From: Chloroflexota bacterium
GTDB lineage: Bacteria > Chloroflexota > Anaerolineae > Aggregatilineales > UBA2796
DNA length: 38,245 bases
Direction: 5' to 3'
Assembly (NCBI GenBank): GCA_021325095.1
Contig: JAJPHV010000104.1
Coordinates: 1 to 38,245, forward strand
Shown here piece after piece: positions 1 to 8,264 of the stretch. How positions within the stretch are numbered: position 1 is the first letter of the stretch; each line of letters begins with the position of its first letter. The notes below the pieces were generated by a model that worked only from the letters and a program-made list of their open reading frames with translations, ran no database searches and had not been told where the DNA came from. A program made the position numbers and the translations under genes.

Positions 1-110
1 AGAGTGTATGACCAGTCCGCCTGGATCGGGCGGTCAGGCGTTAACGTAGACCAGTGGGTCATGCGTCGCCTGAGAAGCCCCCCAGATTGATCGGGGGGAG
101 TGATCACGAC
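1..110. other. Unassigned edge sequence with a 9-bp hairpin
   Basis: This stretch lies beyond the point where asparaginase similarity stops. It holds a GC-rich hairpin at 78-98 (six C, bulged A, GAT, two-base loop, ATC, six G). On the plus strand one frame is open from the window edge to a TGA at 88-90 and could be the last 29 codons of a convergent gene, but a frame of that length is expected by chance in DNA of this composition. I recognise no protein in either direction. Confidence 0.3.
78..98. repeat. C6/G6 hairpin
   Basis: Six C at 78-83 pair with six G at 93-98 and GAT pairs with ATC around a TG loop, with A84 bulged. It sits just past the breakpoint of the asparaginase fragment. It lacks a following T-run on either strand, so it is not a standard intrinsic terminator. 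Confidence 0.5.
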
Positions 111-299
111 ACCCGCATCAAGCTCAACGACGCCGAGCGCGTTCGGGTAGCCGCCCCGCCCCACCGACCAGTCGGCCTCGTTGGCTTCCACAGCCCGAAC
201 CCCTTGCTCGATGGCGGCCAACGCGGATTGCCCGCTTGTGAGCTGCTGCCAGGCCAGCGCCGTGCCGCTGTTCCTCAAGTCTCCTGCGACGATGATCAA
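111..299 (-). pseudogene. N-terminal fragment of isoaspartyl peptidase/asparaginase (Ntn hydrolase)
   Basis: A reading frame starts at a TTG (299-297), eight bases after a GGAGG ribosome binding site, and gives about 63 residues that resemble the N-terminus of N4-(beta-N-acetylglucosaminyl)-asparaginase/isoaspartyl peptidase. Recognisable pieces are the early ALAAIEQGVRAVEAN helix, the conserved SVGRGGYPNALG glycine-rich loop and VVELDAG. In the family, ELDA is followed by a short MDG-type turn and an AGAVAA stretch. Here the frame stays open to the window edge but the residues after 111 (VVITPPDQSGG and on) no longer fit, and neither alternative frame restores the match. The catalytic Thr region would lie outside the window. 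The gene follows the DUF2277 gene closely (29 bases) and may be co-transcribed. It is either broken by an insertion or rearrangement near 111 or an unusually divergent member. Confidence 0.55.
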
Positions 300-327
300 G
301 CGATGTACCTCCGGTGAGACGACGAAT

Positions 328-597
328 TCATCCGGCAAACCGTTGGGCGGAGCGTGCGCGTGCCTTCGCCGCTTCTTCCTCACGATCCCTGGGTGGGGCG
401 TTCGTTTCCAGGGAGTCGAGGAGGGTTCTGGTGGCGGCTGCTACTGCATCAACGGCGGCAAGGAACGCCACTTCGTTGGCTTTTGACGGCTTGTTGAACC
501 CGCTGACCTTGCGCACGTACTGTAATGCCGCCGCGCGAATCTCCTCGTCGGTCACCGGCGGTGCAAAGTTGTAGAGCGTCTTGATGTTTCTACACAT
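328..597 (-). CDS. DUF2277 family protein
   Basis: An 89-residue protein starting MCRNIKTLYNFAPP, the hallmark opening of the DUF2277 family, followed by TDEEIRAAALQYVRKVSGF, also typical. An upstream in-frame ATG at 633 would add 12 residues not seen in the family, so the ATG at 597 is preferred; an AGAGG lies about 13 bases before it. The protein is small, helical and soluble, with a charged alanine-rich tail. Its function is unknown in the family. It follows the tautomerase gene by 7 bases and probably belongs to the same transcript as the ABC permeases upstream. Confidence 0.85.
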   Translation of the reverse strand: MCRNIKTLYNFAPPVTDEEIRAAALQYVRKVSGFNKPSKANEVAFLAAVDAVAAATRTLLDSLETNAPPRDREEEAAKARARSAQRFAG

Positions 598-604
598 TTG
601 AATT

Positions 605-844
605 CTATACCTCTTCTGGCGGTGGATGGGCATGATTCTCCGGCGACTGGTTGGCGAGTGCAGACGCGCCGAGCACGACCCCGCCTCGTCCTGAATTGCC
701 CGGCAGGATATCCTGGAAAATGATCAGCACGCTCTCGCGGCTCGCCCCACCATGCCTGACCAGCACGTCCGTCATTTCGCGGATCACAGTGGCTTTCTGC
801 TCGTCGGTGCGTCCTGGCGACCAGTACACAATCACGGTTGGCAT
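605..844 (-). CDS. 4-oxalocrotonate tautomerase family protein
   Basis: A 79-residue protein that begins Met-Pro (MPTVIVYW); after Met removal the N-terminal proline would be the catalytic base of the tautomerase superfamily. The helix GRTDEQKATVIREMTDVLV and the strand SVLIIFQDI match the beta-alpha-beta fold. The tail after about residue 60 (SALANQSPENHAHPPPEEV) is longer than in the minimal 62-residue enzymes. A GGGAG site nine bases before the ATG supports the start. The gene begins 14 bases after the permease stop, so it is likely in the same operon; the substrate is not predictable. Family members isomerise unsaturated keto acids. Confidence 0.85.
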   Translation of the reverse strand: MPTVIVYWSPGRTDEQKATVIREMTDVLVRHGGASRESVLIIFQDILPGNSGRGGVVLGASALANQSPENHAHPPPEEV

Positions 845-858
845 GGCGAGTCTTCTCC

Positions 859-1719
859 CTATCCTTTGATTGCGCCGAACGTCAGGCCGCGCACCAGGTT
901 ACGCTGTGTCAGGATGACGAAGACGATGGCCGGGATCATCATAAGCACGCTCATGGCGCACATACCGCGCCAATCGACGGTGAACTGCTGCGTAAAGGCA
1001 TACAGCCCCGGCGGGAACGTGCGGGCGTCGTTGCTGCGCGTCAGGACACTGGCAAGCTGAAATTCGTTCCAGGCCGCCAGGAAGGCAAAGATCGCGGCAG
1101 CAGCCAGGCCAGGGCCTGCCAGCGGCAGGTCAACGCGCCAGAAGGCCGTCCAGTAGCCGCAGCCGTCGATGTACGCCGCCTCGGTCAGGTCCTTGGGAAT
1201 CTGCCGGAAGAAGCCGTCCATCAGCCAGATCGTGAAGGGGATGTTGACCGCCACATACACAAAAGCCAGCCCCGGAACGCTGTTGGTCAGCTTCAACTGC
1301 GTAAAGAGCATGAACAGGGGCAGCCCCAGCGCAATGCCTGGCACAGACCGCGAGAACATGAGGGCAAGGAACGACGCCGTGTGAAAGCGGAAATGGAACC
1401 GGGCGAAGGCATAAGCCGCCAGCGTTCCCAAAAATACCGACACCGCCGTACTGATCAGCGCCGCCAGCAGCGAGTTGGTCAGGTAGGCTTCAACAGCGAC
1501 TCGCACCTGCACATTGGGGTTCATGCCGAACATGGTGGTGAAGGCGTCGAGCGTAATTTCGCGGGGAATCCAGACCGGAGGTGAGGCGTTCACCTCTCCT
1601 GCCGGGCGAAAGGCAGTCAGGATGATCCAGAAGGCTGGGATCGCCAGAAAGAGCAGGATCGCCCAGGCCAGGACATTGATAACCAACTGGTTACGGCGGC
1701 GGTTCGGGCCAGCGCTCAT
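859..1719 (-). CDS. Sugar ABC transporter permease (MalG-type)
   Basis: A 286-residue inner-membrane permease with an N-terminal membrane helix (INVLAWAILLFLAIPAFWIIL) and further hydrophobic segments consistent with six helices. The cytoplasmic EAA loop that docks on the ATPase is visible as EAAYIDGCGYWTAFWRVDLP, near residue 190, matching the MalG/carbohydrate-uptake CUT1 group. The ATG overlaps the end of the partner permease by four bases (ATGA), a sign of translational coupling. No ATPase gene is nearby, as is common for CUT1 systems that share a global MsmK/MalK-like ATPase. The substrate is unknown. Confidence 0.93.
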   Translation of the reverse strand: MSAGPNRRRNQLVINVLAWAILLFLAIPAFWIILTAFRPAGEVNASPPVWIPREITLDAFTTMFGMNPNVQVRVAVEAYLTNSLLAALISTAVSVFLGTLAAYAFARFHFRFHTASFLALMFSRSVPGIALGLPLFMLFTQLKLTNSVPGLAFVYVAVNIPFTIWLMDGFFRQIPKDLTEAAYIDGCGYWTAFWRVDLPLAGPGLAAAAIFAFLAAWNEFQLASVLTRSNDARTFPPGLYAFTQQFTVDWRGMCAMSVLMMIPAIVFVILTQRNLVRGLTFGAIKG

Positions 1720-2666
1720 TGCACAATCCTGGATTTAACCAACTGCCGGAAGAGATAAACAGTAAAGGCCAGTGAAATAATGACGGTGATCCACGACATG
1801 GCGCTGCCCAGGCCAAACTTGGAACTGTCCATTGCCAGCCGCGCCACGTAGGTCCAGATCAGTTCAGTGCGGTTGGCGGGGCCGCCGCCCGTCATGATAC
1901 GAACGATGTCAAAGGCGCGGCTCACGTCCAGCGAACGCAGCGTCAGCGCAATGTACGTGAATGGGGCCAGCAGCGGCACGGTGATCAGCCGGAACTTCTG
2001 CCACGACGTTGCGCCATCCACGTCCGCTGCCTCGTAAAGCTCCTGGGGCAGTGAAAGCGTGCCCGCCAGCAAAATGATAGTCATAACGGGCAGATTCATC
2101 CAGATCGTGGCAGCCATGATCGACAGCAGCCCAAACGGTTCCTCGACCAGCCAGGCCCGCCCCTGGATGCCGAACACACTCAGGAAATTGTTGACCAGGC
2201 CCACCGTATCGTTGTAAAACCAGCGGAACTGAAAGCCGACCAGTACCGGCGCAAACATCATCGGGATCATCAGCAGCGTGCGGATGATGTTCTTCCCGGC
2301 AGTGACCTGTGCCAGCAGTTGGGAAAGGCCCAGGGCCAGGAGATATTCCAGATTCACGGTGACGGCCAGGAAAATGATCGTGTTGACCAGCGCCTTGCGA
2401 AATACCGGATCGTTGATCAACTGCTTGTAGTTGTCGAGCGCCGTCGGCAGGCTGAACGCCAGTGTGTTGGGCCGCAGCAGTTCATAGGGCGTGAAACTGA
2501 CGTACAGCGAATACAGTAGCGGAAAGCCCGTCACAATCACGATGATGACAAATGAGGGCAGGATCAAAAAGACCGGAAACCAGCGCGGGCCGATCTGCCT
2601 AGACCCTTGCGCCAGGCGCTTCGCCAGCTTGCTCACCGCCAACGCGGCGCTTGCTTCGATGGACAC
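1716..2666 (-). CDS. Sugar ABC transporter permease (MalF-type)
   Basis: A 316-residue membrane protein with the first long helix at WFPVFLILPSFVIIVIVTGF, the MalF-like FTPYELL segment and the EAA loop EAADVDGATSWQKFRLITVP. A longer frame reaches a TTG at 2714 that lies inside a perfect palindrome; the GTG at 2666, preceded by AGGGA at eight bases, is a better start. It is the second subunit of the importer formed with the binding protein (2753-4126) and the MalG-type permease, which it overlaps by four bases. The palindrome just upstream may hold down permease expression relative to the binding protein. Confidence 0.92.
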   Translation of the reverse strand: MSIEASAALAVSKLAKRLAQGSRQIGPRWFPVFLILPSFVIIVIVTGFPLLYSLYVSFTPYELLRPNTLAFSLPTALDNYKQLINDPVFRKALVNTIIFLAVTVNLEYLLALGLSQLLAQVTAGKNIIRTLLMIPMMFAPVLVGFQFRWFYNDTVGLVNNFLSVFGIQGRAWLVEEPFGLLSIMAATIWMNLPVMTIILLAGTLSLPQELYEAADVDGATSWQKFRLITVPLLAPFTYIALTLRSLDVSRAFDIVRIMTGGGPANRTELIWTYVARLAMDSSKFGLGSAMSWITVIISLAFTVYLFRQLVKSRIVQ

Positions 2667-2700
2667 TCTATCTTTCCCTATGGTCTCGTATTCCGCCTGG

Positions 2701-2728
2701 TGTCCCCTCGCCAATTGGCGAGGGGACA
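2701..2728. repeat. Perfect 28-bp palindrome (family 1 repeat)
   Basis: The sequence reads identically on both strands over 28 bases (TGTCCCCTCGCC, central AATT, GGCGAGGGGACA). It lies between the binding-protein stop and the permease start, so in RNA it would fold into a hairpin of about 12 bp. It resembles other GC-rich CCCCTC.../...GAGGGG elements in this window and is followed by a GGGGGTGAGG stretch found again at 6337-6347. Likely roles are processing or attenuation between the two genes; there is no T-run. Confidence 0.8.
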
Positions 2729-2752
2729 GGGGGTGAGGTCAATCCCCCTCAC

Positions 2753-4126
2753 TCACTTCTTATAGTAACCCGCCTTGTCCAGCAGATCGTGTGCATCCTT
2801 CGCCGCCTGGTTCAAACCATCTTCTGGCGTCAGATCGCCCAGCATGATCTTCTGGATGGTCGGGTAGACGATGTTGGAGATCGGAATCCAGTCCGCGATC
2901 AACGGCGGAGTCTTGAAGTCTTCGCTGACCTGGAGCTTTGCCAGTTCGAGGCGCTGCTTGTCCAGCGGATTCTTTGACTTGGAAGCGTCGTCGATAATGC
3001 GCTGCCACACGTCGTCGCGCACGGGCAGGAAGCCAAGCTGCGCCTCTTCATAAGCCACGCGCTCGGAGGTCAGGAACTTGATCAACTGAGCGCCAGCCTT
3101 CTTGTTCTTGGCTGCTGTCGGGATCGAGAAAGCGTGTGCACCTGCCCATCCGGTGGGACGAGCATTGGGGCTATCGAAACCCTTGAAGCCCCGCGCCAGG
3201 CCGAATTTGCCCGCGATGGCCGGGCAGTTCTTCGGGTCCTGGAAGTAGCTGTACCAGCCGTACCATTCCAGTTTCAGTGCCACGCTACCATTACAGAAGT
3301 TGGCCGCATCCTCGTCCCATAAGAAGTTGGGCGTGTCTTTGGCGATGATGCCGTCCTGATACCAACCGCGCAGCAACTTGGCAACGGCCAGACCTTCCGG
3401 CCCGTTGAACCTGGGTTCGTACTTGTCATCAAGGAATTGGCCGCCGCTGGCGAATAGCAGTTCATAGAAGCGCCCGGTCAGGCCTTCTTCCTTGCCCGCC
3501 ATGCCGTAGCCATATTTGGAATAGCCACCCTTGACGAAGAAGCGAGCTTGTTTGTCCACGTCGGCCAGCGTGGTCGGCACTTCCAGCTTCTTGCCGGTTT
3601 CCTTTTCGTAAGCAGCCTGAATCTTCGGGTCGCCGTACAGGTCGGTGCGATAATGCAGTGCGCTCACGTCAGCGTGACGCGGGATGAGCAGCAGCTTGCC
3701 GTCCACAGTCGCCGACTGGATGATGGCCGGGCTGAACGCCTTCAATTCGTCTTTGGTGAAATACTGGTTGAGGTCTTCGACATAGTCCTTGTACTGCATC
3801 ATGAAGCTGGTGTGATCCCAAGCCACGTCGTAGTCAACCGCATTGGTGGCGTAATCGGTTTTCAGCTTTTTGTCGATCTCGAAGCCGTTGCCCAGGAAGA
3901 CGATCTCGACCTTTGCGCCGGTCTTTTCCTCGAAGATGCTGATCGACTTGTACATGTTCTCGTACTGACCGCCGCCAATGTTCGCCATGCGGATCGTGAC
4001 GCCCTTCAAGTCCTGGTCAAGACCCGCATATTGCGGCTCTTTGGCCTGCGCGGTCACTTTTGCGCCGCTGCCGAACGCTGACAGGGCCAACACCGCGATC
4101 ATCAAGAAAAACAGAATTTTGCGCAT
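2753..4126 (-). CDS. Extracellular sugar-binding protein of ABC transporter
   Basis: A 457-residue solute-binding protein, family 1 type. The true start is the ATG at 4126, with AGGAG about nine bases before it and a signal peptide (MRKILFFLMIAVLALSAFG) immediately after; the longer frame reaching 4303 is not coding. There is no lipobox cysteine, so it is probably released or held by other means. After the signal the sequence has the expected alternation, with KGVTIRMANIGGGQYENMYK, a WDHTSFMMQYKDYVEDLN region and a C-terminal AKDAHDLLDKAGYY. It delivers substrate to the two permeases encoded downstream. Linked dehydrogenases and the lactonase-like amidohydrolase suggest a sugar, polyol or sugar acid. 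Confidence 0.92.
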   Translation of the reverse strand: MRKILFFLMIAVLALSAFGSGAKVTAQAKEPQYAGLDQDLKGVTIRMANIGGGQYENMYKSISIFEEKTGAKVEIVFLGNGFEIDKKLKTDYATNAVDYDVAWDHTSFMMQYKDYVEDLNQYFTKDELKAFSPAIIQSATVDGKLLLIPRHADVSALHYRTDLYGDPKIQAAYEKETGKKLEVPTTLADVDKQARFFVKGGYSKYGYGMAGKEEGLTGRFYELLFASGGQFLDDKYEPRFNGPEGLAVAKLLRGWYQDGIIAKDTPNFLWDEDAANFCNGSVALKLEWYGWYSYFQDPKNCPAIAGKFGLARGFKGFDSPNARPTGWAGAHAFSIPTAAKNKKAGAQLIKFLTSERVAYEEAQLGFLPVRDDVWQRIIDDASKSKNPLDKQRLELAKLQVSEDFKTPPLIADWIPISNIVYPTIQKIMLGDLTPEDGLNQAAKDAHDLLDKAGYYKK

Positions 4127-4212
4127 ATCAAAAAATCTCCTGCTGTTGTGGTTGAACCGTCGATGATGAGTCAAGAACGTGTGATTTGGTGTGCTTGCCC
4201 TCCTCCTTTCCA

Positions 4213-5190
4213 TCACGCTCGGTCTTTCGGCTTGACCAGGCCAGTGCGCGGATAGTGGTAGTCGCGCGTTTGCTTCTCGTCCTTGTAGACGTACCAGACA
4301 CACGGCGCATTATGATCCAGCGTGTGGTCGAGCGGGCGAAGTGGATGGCCGCGTTTGCGCCCCGGCAGCCACTCCATCGCAATCGCACAGTGCGAGCAGT
4401 ACCAGTGAACACCCGTCTTCTGCCACGTCCACAGATGCGGCGTCTGGTTCGTGCCGTGCTCAGTGATCGGGTACGGGCCGCGCCCGGTTTCCGGGTCGCC
4501 GCGCCGCAGGACGCCGCCACTGCCACATGGGTCAAAGGCGATCACGAAGCGATCTGCTTCCTCGCGCACAATCACATCACCACGCCGCCGCGCGCCGCTG
4601 AAATGCCCGCCGCGCATCCCCTCGACGGTCAGCGCCACCTTTTCCCAGGGTGTCATCTGATCCCAGGCCGCGTAGCGATCTCCCCAGATCGACTGGTGCG
4701 TGTGCAGGATCGTGTCCAGCACCGATTCCTCGCCCCACGTTGCAGCGCAGTACGACAACAAATCCTGCACCCAGGCGACCAGGATTTCGTGCGGGTTCTT
4801 GAATTCCAGCCGCATCCTGTCCAGCCACTGGATGGCCTCGTCGCGCTGGCCGTTTTTCAGCGCTTCCAGGCAGCGATCACGCGGAGCAAGGCCAAGCTGC
4901 GCCGTTTCCCAGACGCGCATGATCCCGCTGGCAGCGGACGTATCCATGCCCGGCTGCGCACCCGATTTCTCGACGATGAAGCGGATAATGTCCTTGACCC
5001 AGGTGGTCATGATGCTGTGCATGATCTGCATTTCGCGCAGGAAGTAGTTGACCAGCATGACGGCTTCTTCGTCACGCCCGGCCCGGATTGCTTCCTCGGC
5101 CAGCGTTTGCGAGGACGTGCCAATCGTGTCGATGTCGTCCAGGCGCAGTTCACGACCAATGGCCTCGGAGCGGGTGTACTTGAGTGCCAT
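4213..5190 (-). CDS. Unrecognised protein with 47-residue duplication and Cys-containing C-half
   Basis: A 325-residue soluble protein that I do not recognise. Its N-terminal half contains two gap-free 47-residue repeats, residues 31-77 and 107-153, both with the pattern EA(I/L)xxG..EA, then xHxIxxxWVxD and ending in G. They look helical, and the pattern loosely recalls the helical cap of corrinoid-binding proteins, though I see no B12-binding DxHxxG motif. The C-terminal half carries PCGSGG (Cys222), a WYCSHC motif (Cys265, Cys268) and Cys297 within a His-rich segment, a plausible metal site. Its gene starts one base after the MetE-like gene ends, so the two proteins very likely work together, perhaps in methyl transfer or C-S chemistry; that is inference. 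Confidence 0.6.
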   Translation of the reverse strand: MALKYTRSEAIGRELRLDDIDTIGTSSQTLAEEAIRAGRDEEAVMLVNYFLREMQIMHSIMTTWVKDIIRFIVEKSGAQPGMDTSAASGIMRVWETAQLGLAPRDRCLEALKNGQRDEAIQWLDRMRLEFKNPHEILVAWVQDLLSYCAATWGEESVLDTILHTHQSIWGDRYAAWDQMTPWEKVALTVEGMRGGHFSGARRRGDVIVREEADRFVIAFDPCGSGGVLRRGDPETGRGPYPITEHGTNQTPHLWTWQKTGVHWYCSHCAIAMEWLPGRKRGHPLRPLDHTLDHNAPCVWYVYKDEKQTRDYHYPRTGLVKPKDRA

Positions 5191-5191
5191 G

Positions 5192-6238
5192 TTACATTGC
5201 CCCCAACTCTTGCCGGACGATTTGGGTCCCCTTCACCATTGCCTTGAGCTTTTCGCGGGCGACCCAACGGGCGGTCATGCTGAACCCGCAGTCCGCTGCA
5301 ATCCACAGCCGCTTAGGATCGTTGTGCTTGAGCATTTCGCGGATACGTTCCGCCACGATCTCCGGCTTTTCGACGGCGCGCGCTTTCACGTCCACGACGC
5401 CTGCCGCCAGAAACTGATCGTCGCGGGCATTCCTGGCGAAGATGTCTGCCTGCCACATGCCCCGGTTGGCGAATTCGAGATGGATGATGTCCACCTTCAA
5501 ATCCTTGAAGGTCGGCGCGATGTGCTCATAAGTGCGGTGCGCGACTGCCGGGCGTCCCAGGAAGTTGCCAAAGCAGATGTGCAGGCCGACGGTCACTTTG
5601 TCGGCGATGCCTTCGACCATCGCGTTCATCATGTCCACGAACTCCGGTACGGACACAAAATCGTCAATGGCTGATGGTTCATCGATCTGGATGTGGGTTG
5701 CGCCTGCCGCGACCACGTTCCTCAATTCCTGGTTGAGCAGCGGAACCAGCGCCCAGGCCACCTCGCGTTTGTCCTTGTACACGCCATTCGGATCGATGCG
5801 GAAGGCGAAGGTGATCGGCCCACCGAAGGGCGTGACCAGCGGTTTTTGCGTGCGCGTCCGGGCATATTGCAATTCTTCGACCAGCCCGAAACCGTTGGGT
5901 GCAGAGAACTTATCGACGGCTTTGAAGGCATTGATCATGTCCGGGCCGGGGTAGCCAAGCTGCCGCTCCCAGGGGATTTTCTGTACGCCCTGAATGCAGT
6001 CGTAGAAGCTGACCAGGAAGTTGAAGCGCTTCATCTCGCCGTCGGAGATGACATCGACGCCCGCCTCCTCCATCTCCATGATCGCCAGGTTGGTCGCGTC
6101 CTCGAAGGCTTCGCGGACATCGGCGCTGCCCATCTTCCCGGCCTGCTGCGCTTCGCGGACGATGAACAGCCAGCCGGGGGTTCCGTAACTGCCGATGACC
6201 TGCGTGGGCAGCAGCGGCATGTCGTGGTAGTGATACAT
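5192..6238 (-). CDS. MetE-like cobalamin-independent methyltransferase-fold protein
   Basis: A 348-residue protein matching the C-terminal catalytic barrel of methionine synthase II (MetE). The zinc ligands are all visible: His220 and Cys222 in GLHICFGN, Glu255 in IHLEFANRG and Cys317 in IAADCGFS. The barrel motif QIDEP is at 184-188 and GEMKR near 67-71. It lacks the N-terminal MetE half, so it is not a full folate-dependent enzyme and probably transfers or cleaves a thiol- or thioether-linked group in another substrate. An AAGGA sits before the ATG. It is followed at one base by the unrecognised Cys protein and lies between an SDR gene and a sugar importer. Confidence 0.85.
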   Translation of the reverse strand: MYHYHDMPLLPTQVIGSYGTPGWLFIVREAQQAGKMGSADVREAFEDATNLAIMEMEEAGVDVISDGEMKRFNFLVSFYDCIQGVQKIPWERQLGYPGPDMINAFKAVDKFSAPNGFGLVEELQYARTRTQKPLVTPFGGPITFAFRIDPNGVYKDKREVAWALVPLLNQELRNVVAAGATHIQIDEPSAIDDFVSVPEFVDMMNAMVEGIADKVTVGLHICFGNFLGRPAVAHRTYEHIAPTFKDLKVDIIHLEFANRGMWQADIFARNARDDQFLAAGVVDVKARAVEKPEIVAERIREMLKHNDPKRLWIAADCGFSMTARWVAREKLKAMVKGTQIVRQELGAM

Positions 6239-6260
6239 ATAATTCCTTCTTTAAGCAGAG

Positions 6261-6353
6261 CCTCACCCTCAGCCCCTGTCCGCAAGCGGAGAGGAACCAA
6301 TGCCAGATCGCACCGTGACAGATTGCCCACTCTGTTGGGGGGTGAGGTGAGTG
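6261..6353. repeat. Family 1 intergenic repeat with CCTCACCC/GGGTGAGG ends
   Basis: The gap between the SDR and the MetE-like gene holds an element whose ends are complementary (CCTCACCC at 6261-6268, GGGTGAGG at 6340-6347). Inside is a small hairpin, TCCGC-aa-GCGGA at 6279-6290. The right end repeats the GGGGGTGAGG seen beside the palindrome at 2701-2728. It lies inside an apparent operon, so it may act as a processing or attenuation element. Confidence 0.6.
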
Positions 6354-6355
6354 TA

Positions 6356-7189
6356 TTAGTTCATTTCGATACCGCCGTCCACGTTAAGCGCCTGTCCGGT
6401 GATGTAATCGGCGTCGGTGGAGCACAGGAAAGAGACCGCCGCTGCCAGGTCTTCGGGCGTGGCGGCACGTTTGAGCGGCACGCTCTCAATCGTCTTTTTG
6501 ATCCACTCGCCCCGCTGCATCCCGAAGCGGGCCGACTGCGTTTTGTCGATGTCATCCCACATGGGCGTGGGTACGACGCCGGGGCAAACCGCATTGACGT
6601 TGATGTTGTACGGCGCAAGGTAGGCGGCAGCGCTCTGGGTGATGCTGATCACGGCCCATTTGGCCGCCGAGTAGTGCGCCGCGTAGGGCCGTCCGCTTCG
6701 CCCGGCGACAGACGAAAAATTGACGATCTTGCCATAGCTGCGGTCTGCACGGCCAGCCTGCTTGACCTCGTCTGGAACCTGGGCAACCATCTGCTTGGCG
6801 ACAGCCTGCAAGCAGAAAAAAAGACCGCGCTGGTTGACACGCTGCAACCAGTCCCATTTTTCAGGGGTCAGGTCGAACAGGGGCAGCGTTTCCAGTACGC
6901 CCGCATTGTTCACCAGGATGTCGATTCGGCCAAAGCGCGCCACCACATCCCTGACCATCTGCTCGATTTGCGCCGTGTCGCCGATGTCGATAGGGTAGGC
7001 CAGCGCCTCTGGCCCCAGTGCGGATAGTTCTTGTGCGGCGCTCTCGGCATTGGCCTTGTTGTACTCGGCAATGACGACGTGCGCGCCTTCCTGGACAAAG
7101 CGTTTCGCCACGCCGCGCCCGATGCCCTGCCCGGCCCCGGTCACGATGGCGATCTTCCCGGCGTGGCGTCCAGGGACGATGGCCGGCAC
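6356..7189 (-). CDS. SDR family NAD(P)-dependent oxidoreductase
   Basis: A 277-residue classical short-chain dehydrogenase. The cofactor motif TGAGQGIG is near residues 18-25, NNAG near 92, the catalytic Ser lies in NFSSVAG and Tyr/Lys in YSAAK. The C-terminus (ITGQALNVDGGIEM) is typical of FabG- and sugar-dehydrogenase-like members. The start is GTG at 7189 with a GAGGAG site five bases before it. An insertion (VPDEVKQAGRADRSYGK) sits before the Ser strand. It is the first gene after the consensus promoter at 7305-7332 and probably leads the minus-strand operon. It likely oxidises a sugar, polyol or sugar acid; specificity is not readable. Confidence 0.9.
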   Translation of the reverse strand: MPAIVPGRHAGKIAIVTGAGQGIGRGVAKRFVQEGAHVVIAEYNKANAESAAQELSALGPEALAYPIDIGDTAQIEQMVRDVVARFGRIDILVNNAGVLETLPLFDLTPEKWDWLQRVNQRGLFFCLQAVAKQMVAQVPDEVKQAGRADRSYGKIVNFSSVAGRSGRPYAAHYSAAKWAVISITQSAAAYLAPYNINVNAVCPGVVPTPMWDDIDKTQSARFGMQRGEWIKKTIESVPLKRAATPEDLAAAVSFLCSTDADYITGQALNVDGGIEMN

Positions 7190-7300
7190 GTCAGCTCCTC
7201 TCCCAACGGCAGGTTTGGCCGCCAGGAAGCGGCTTATAATCTACTTCAAAGCAGCACATTGAATTCATACAAGGGACTTTTCAAAGCCAGGAAAAGATAT

Positions 7301-7316
7301 ATAAATTATAATTTAT
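7301..7316. promoter_or_regulatory. Perfect 16-bp AT palindrome, candidate operator
   Basis: ATAAATTATAATTTAT is a perfect palindrome in the divergent region between the SDR gene and the amidohydrolase gene. It covers the -10 hexamer of the minus-strand promoter, the position expected for a repressor site. The AT-rich composition contrasts sharply with the GC-rich surroundings. Confidence 0.6.
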
Positions 7317-7332
7317 GTTTTATAATTGTCAA
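7305..7332 (-). promoter_or_regulatory. Consensus sigma70 promoter for SDR operon
   Basis: On the minus strand TTGACA (7332-7327) and TATAAT (7310-7305) are separated by 16 bases, both hexamers matching the consensus exactly. Transcription would start near 7298, giving a leader of about 110 bases before the GTG of the SDR gene. A plus-strand TATAAT at 7321-7326 overlaps and may serve the divergent amidohydrolase gene. Confidence 0.7.
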
Positions 7333-7361
7333 CAAAGCGTTTTGCCCCCGAGGAGACTTTA

Positions 7362-8204
7362 ATGGCAATCAAAATAGATACCCATCAACATTTCTGGAAC
7401 CTGACGGAAGCTGTGTACTCGTGGCTCATTCCGGCCTATGGGCCACTGTACCGCACCTTCGAAGCGCCCGAACTTGAACCGCAGGTCAAGGCCGCCGGGA
7501 TCGATAAAACGGTGCTGGTGCAGGCTGCCAATTCCTACGAGGACACGGCCTATATGCTCAAGGTGTCCGACATGAACGACTGGATCGGCGCTGTGACGGG
7601 CTGGGTGAATCTGGAAAACCCGGATGAAACCGACAAGCGTATCGAAATGTACAAACGCCATCCCAAGTTCCGGGGCATCCGCGACCTGATCCACACCGAG
7701 CGCGAACCGGACTGGCTGCTGAACGACGTGGTGATCGAGTCGCTCAAGGTGCTGGCAAGATATGGGGTCATTTTTGAGGTGGTCGCCGTGTTTCCGAACC
7801 ACCTGAAGCACGTGCCGACGCTGGCCGAGAAAGTGCCCGACCTGAAAATGGTGATCGACCATCTTGCCAAGCCGCCTATCAAGGACAGGCAGATGTCGCC
7901 CTGGTCAGATCAGTTGAAGGCAGCAGCGGCCTCGCCCAACGTGTATGCCAAGCTCTCCGGGCTGAACACGGCGGCTGACCCGTCCAACTGGTCTGCCGCT
8001 GACCTCAAGCCGTACATCGACTTCGCCATCCAGGTCTTTGGCGCGGATCGGCTGATGTACGGCAGCGACTGGCCGGTGTGCATCCTGGCCGGGGACTACA
8101 ACAAAGTCTGGGTGGAGACACAGAAGGCACTGCAAGGTTATTCACAGGCAGAAATCGAGGCCATGCTTGGCGGCACGGCGTCGAAACTATATAACATCAA
8201 GTGA
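7362..8204 (+). CDS. L-fuconolactonase-like amidohydrolase (COG3618 type)
   Basis: A 280-residue amidohydrolase-2 family protein. It opens IDTHQHFWNL (two metal-binding His), then has PELEPQVKAAGIDKTVLVQA, KFRGIRDLIH, VIDHLAKPPI and the terminal metal Asp in YGSDWPVC, the ordered motifs of L-fuconolactonase/2-pyrone-4,6-dicarboxylate lactonase relatives. These enzymes hydrolyse sugar-acid lactones. The start is the ATG at 7362 with GAGGAG before it; an upstream ATG at 7326 lies in the promoter region. It is transcribed alone, divergent from the SDR operon and convergent with the next SDR. A lactonase beside sugar dehydrogenases fits an oxidative sugar pathway (sugar to lactone to acid). Confidence 0.9.
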   Translation: MAIKIDTHQHFWNLTEAVYSWLIPAYGPLYRTFEAPELEPQVKAAGIDKTVLVQAANSYEDTAYMLKVSDMNDWIGAVTGWVNLENPDETDKRIEMYKRHPKFRGIRDLIHTEREPDWLLNDVVIESLKVLARYGVIFEVVAVFPNHLKHVPTLAEKVPDLKMVIDHLAKPPIKDRQMSPWSDQLKAAAASPNVYAKLSGLNTAADPSNWSAADLKPYIDFAIQVFGADRLMYGSDWPVCILAGDYNKVWVETQKALQGYSQAEIEAMLGGTASKLYNIK

Positions 8205-8209
8205 CGATT

Positions 8210-8255
8210 CACCCCCTCTGGCCCCTCTCCGATTCACAGAGAAGAAAGGGGACGA
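8210..8255. repeat. Family 1 imperfect GC palindrome between convergent genes
   Basis: CCCCTCTCC and GAGAAGAAAGGGG form an imperfect inverted repeat between the ends of the amidohydrolase and the SrlD-like gene. It resembles the elements at 2701, 6261 and 29877 and is placed where a bidirectional terminator would be useful, but has no T-run. Confidence 0.45.
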
Positions 8256-8264
8256 AGAAGGCAG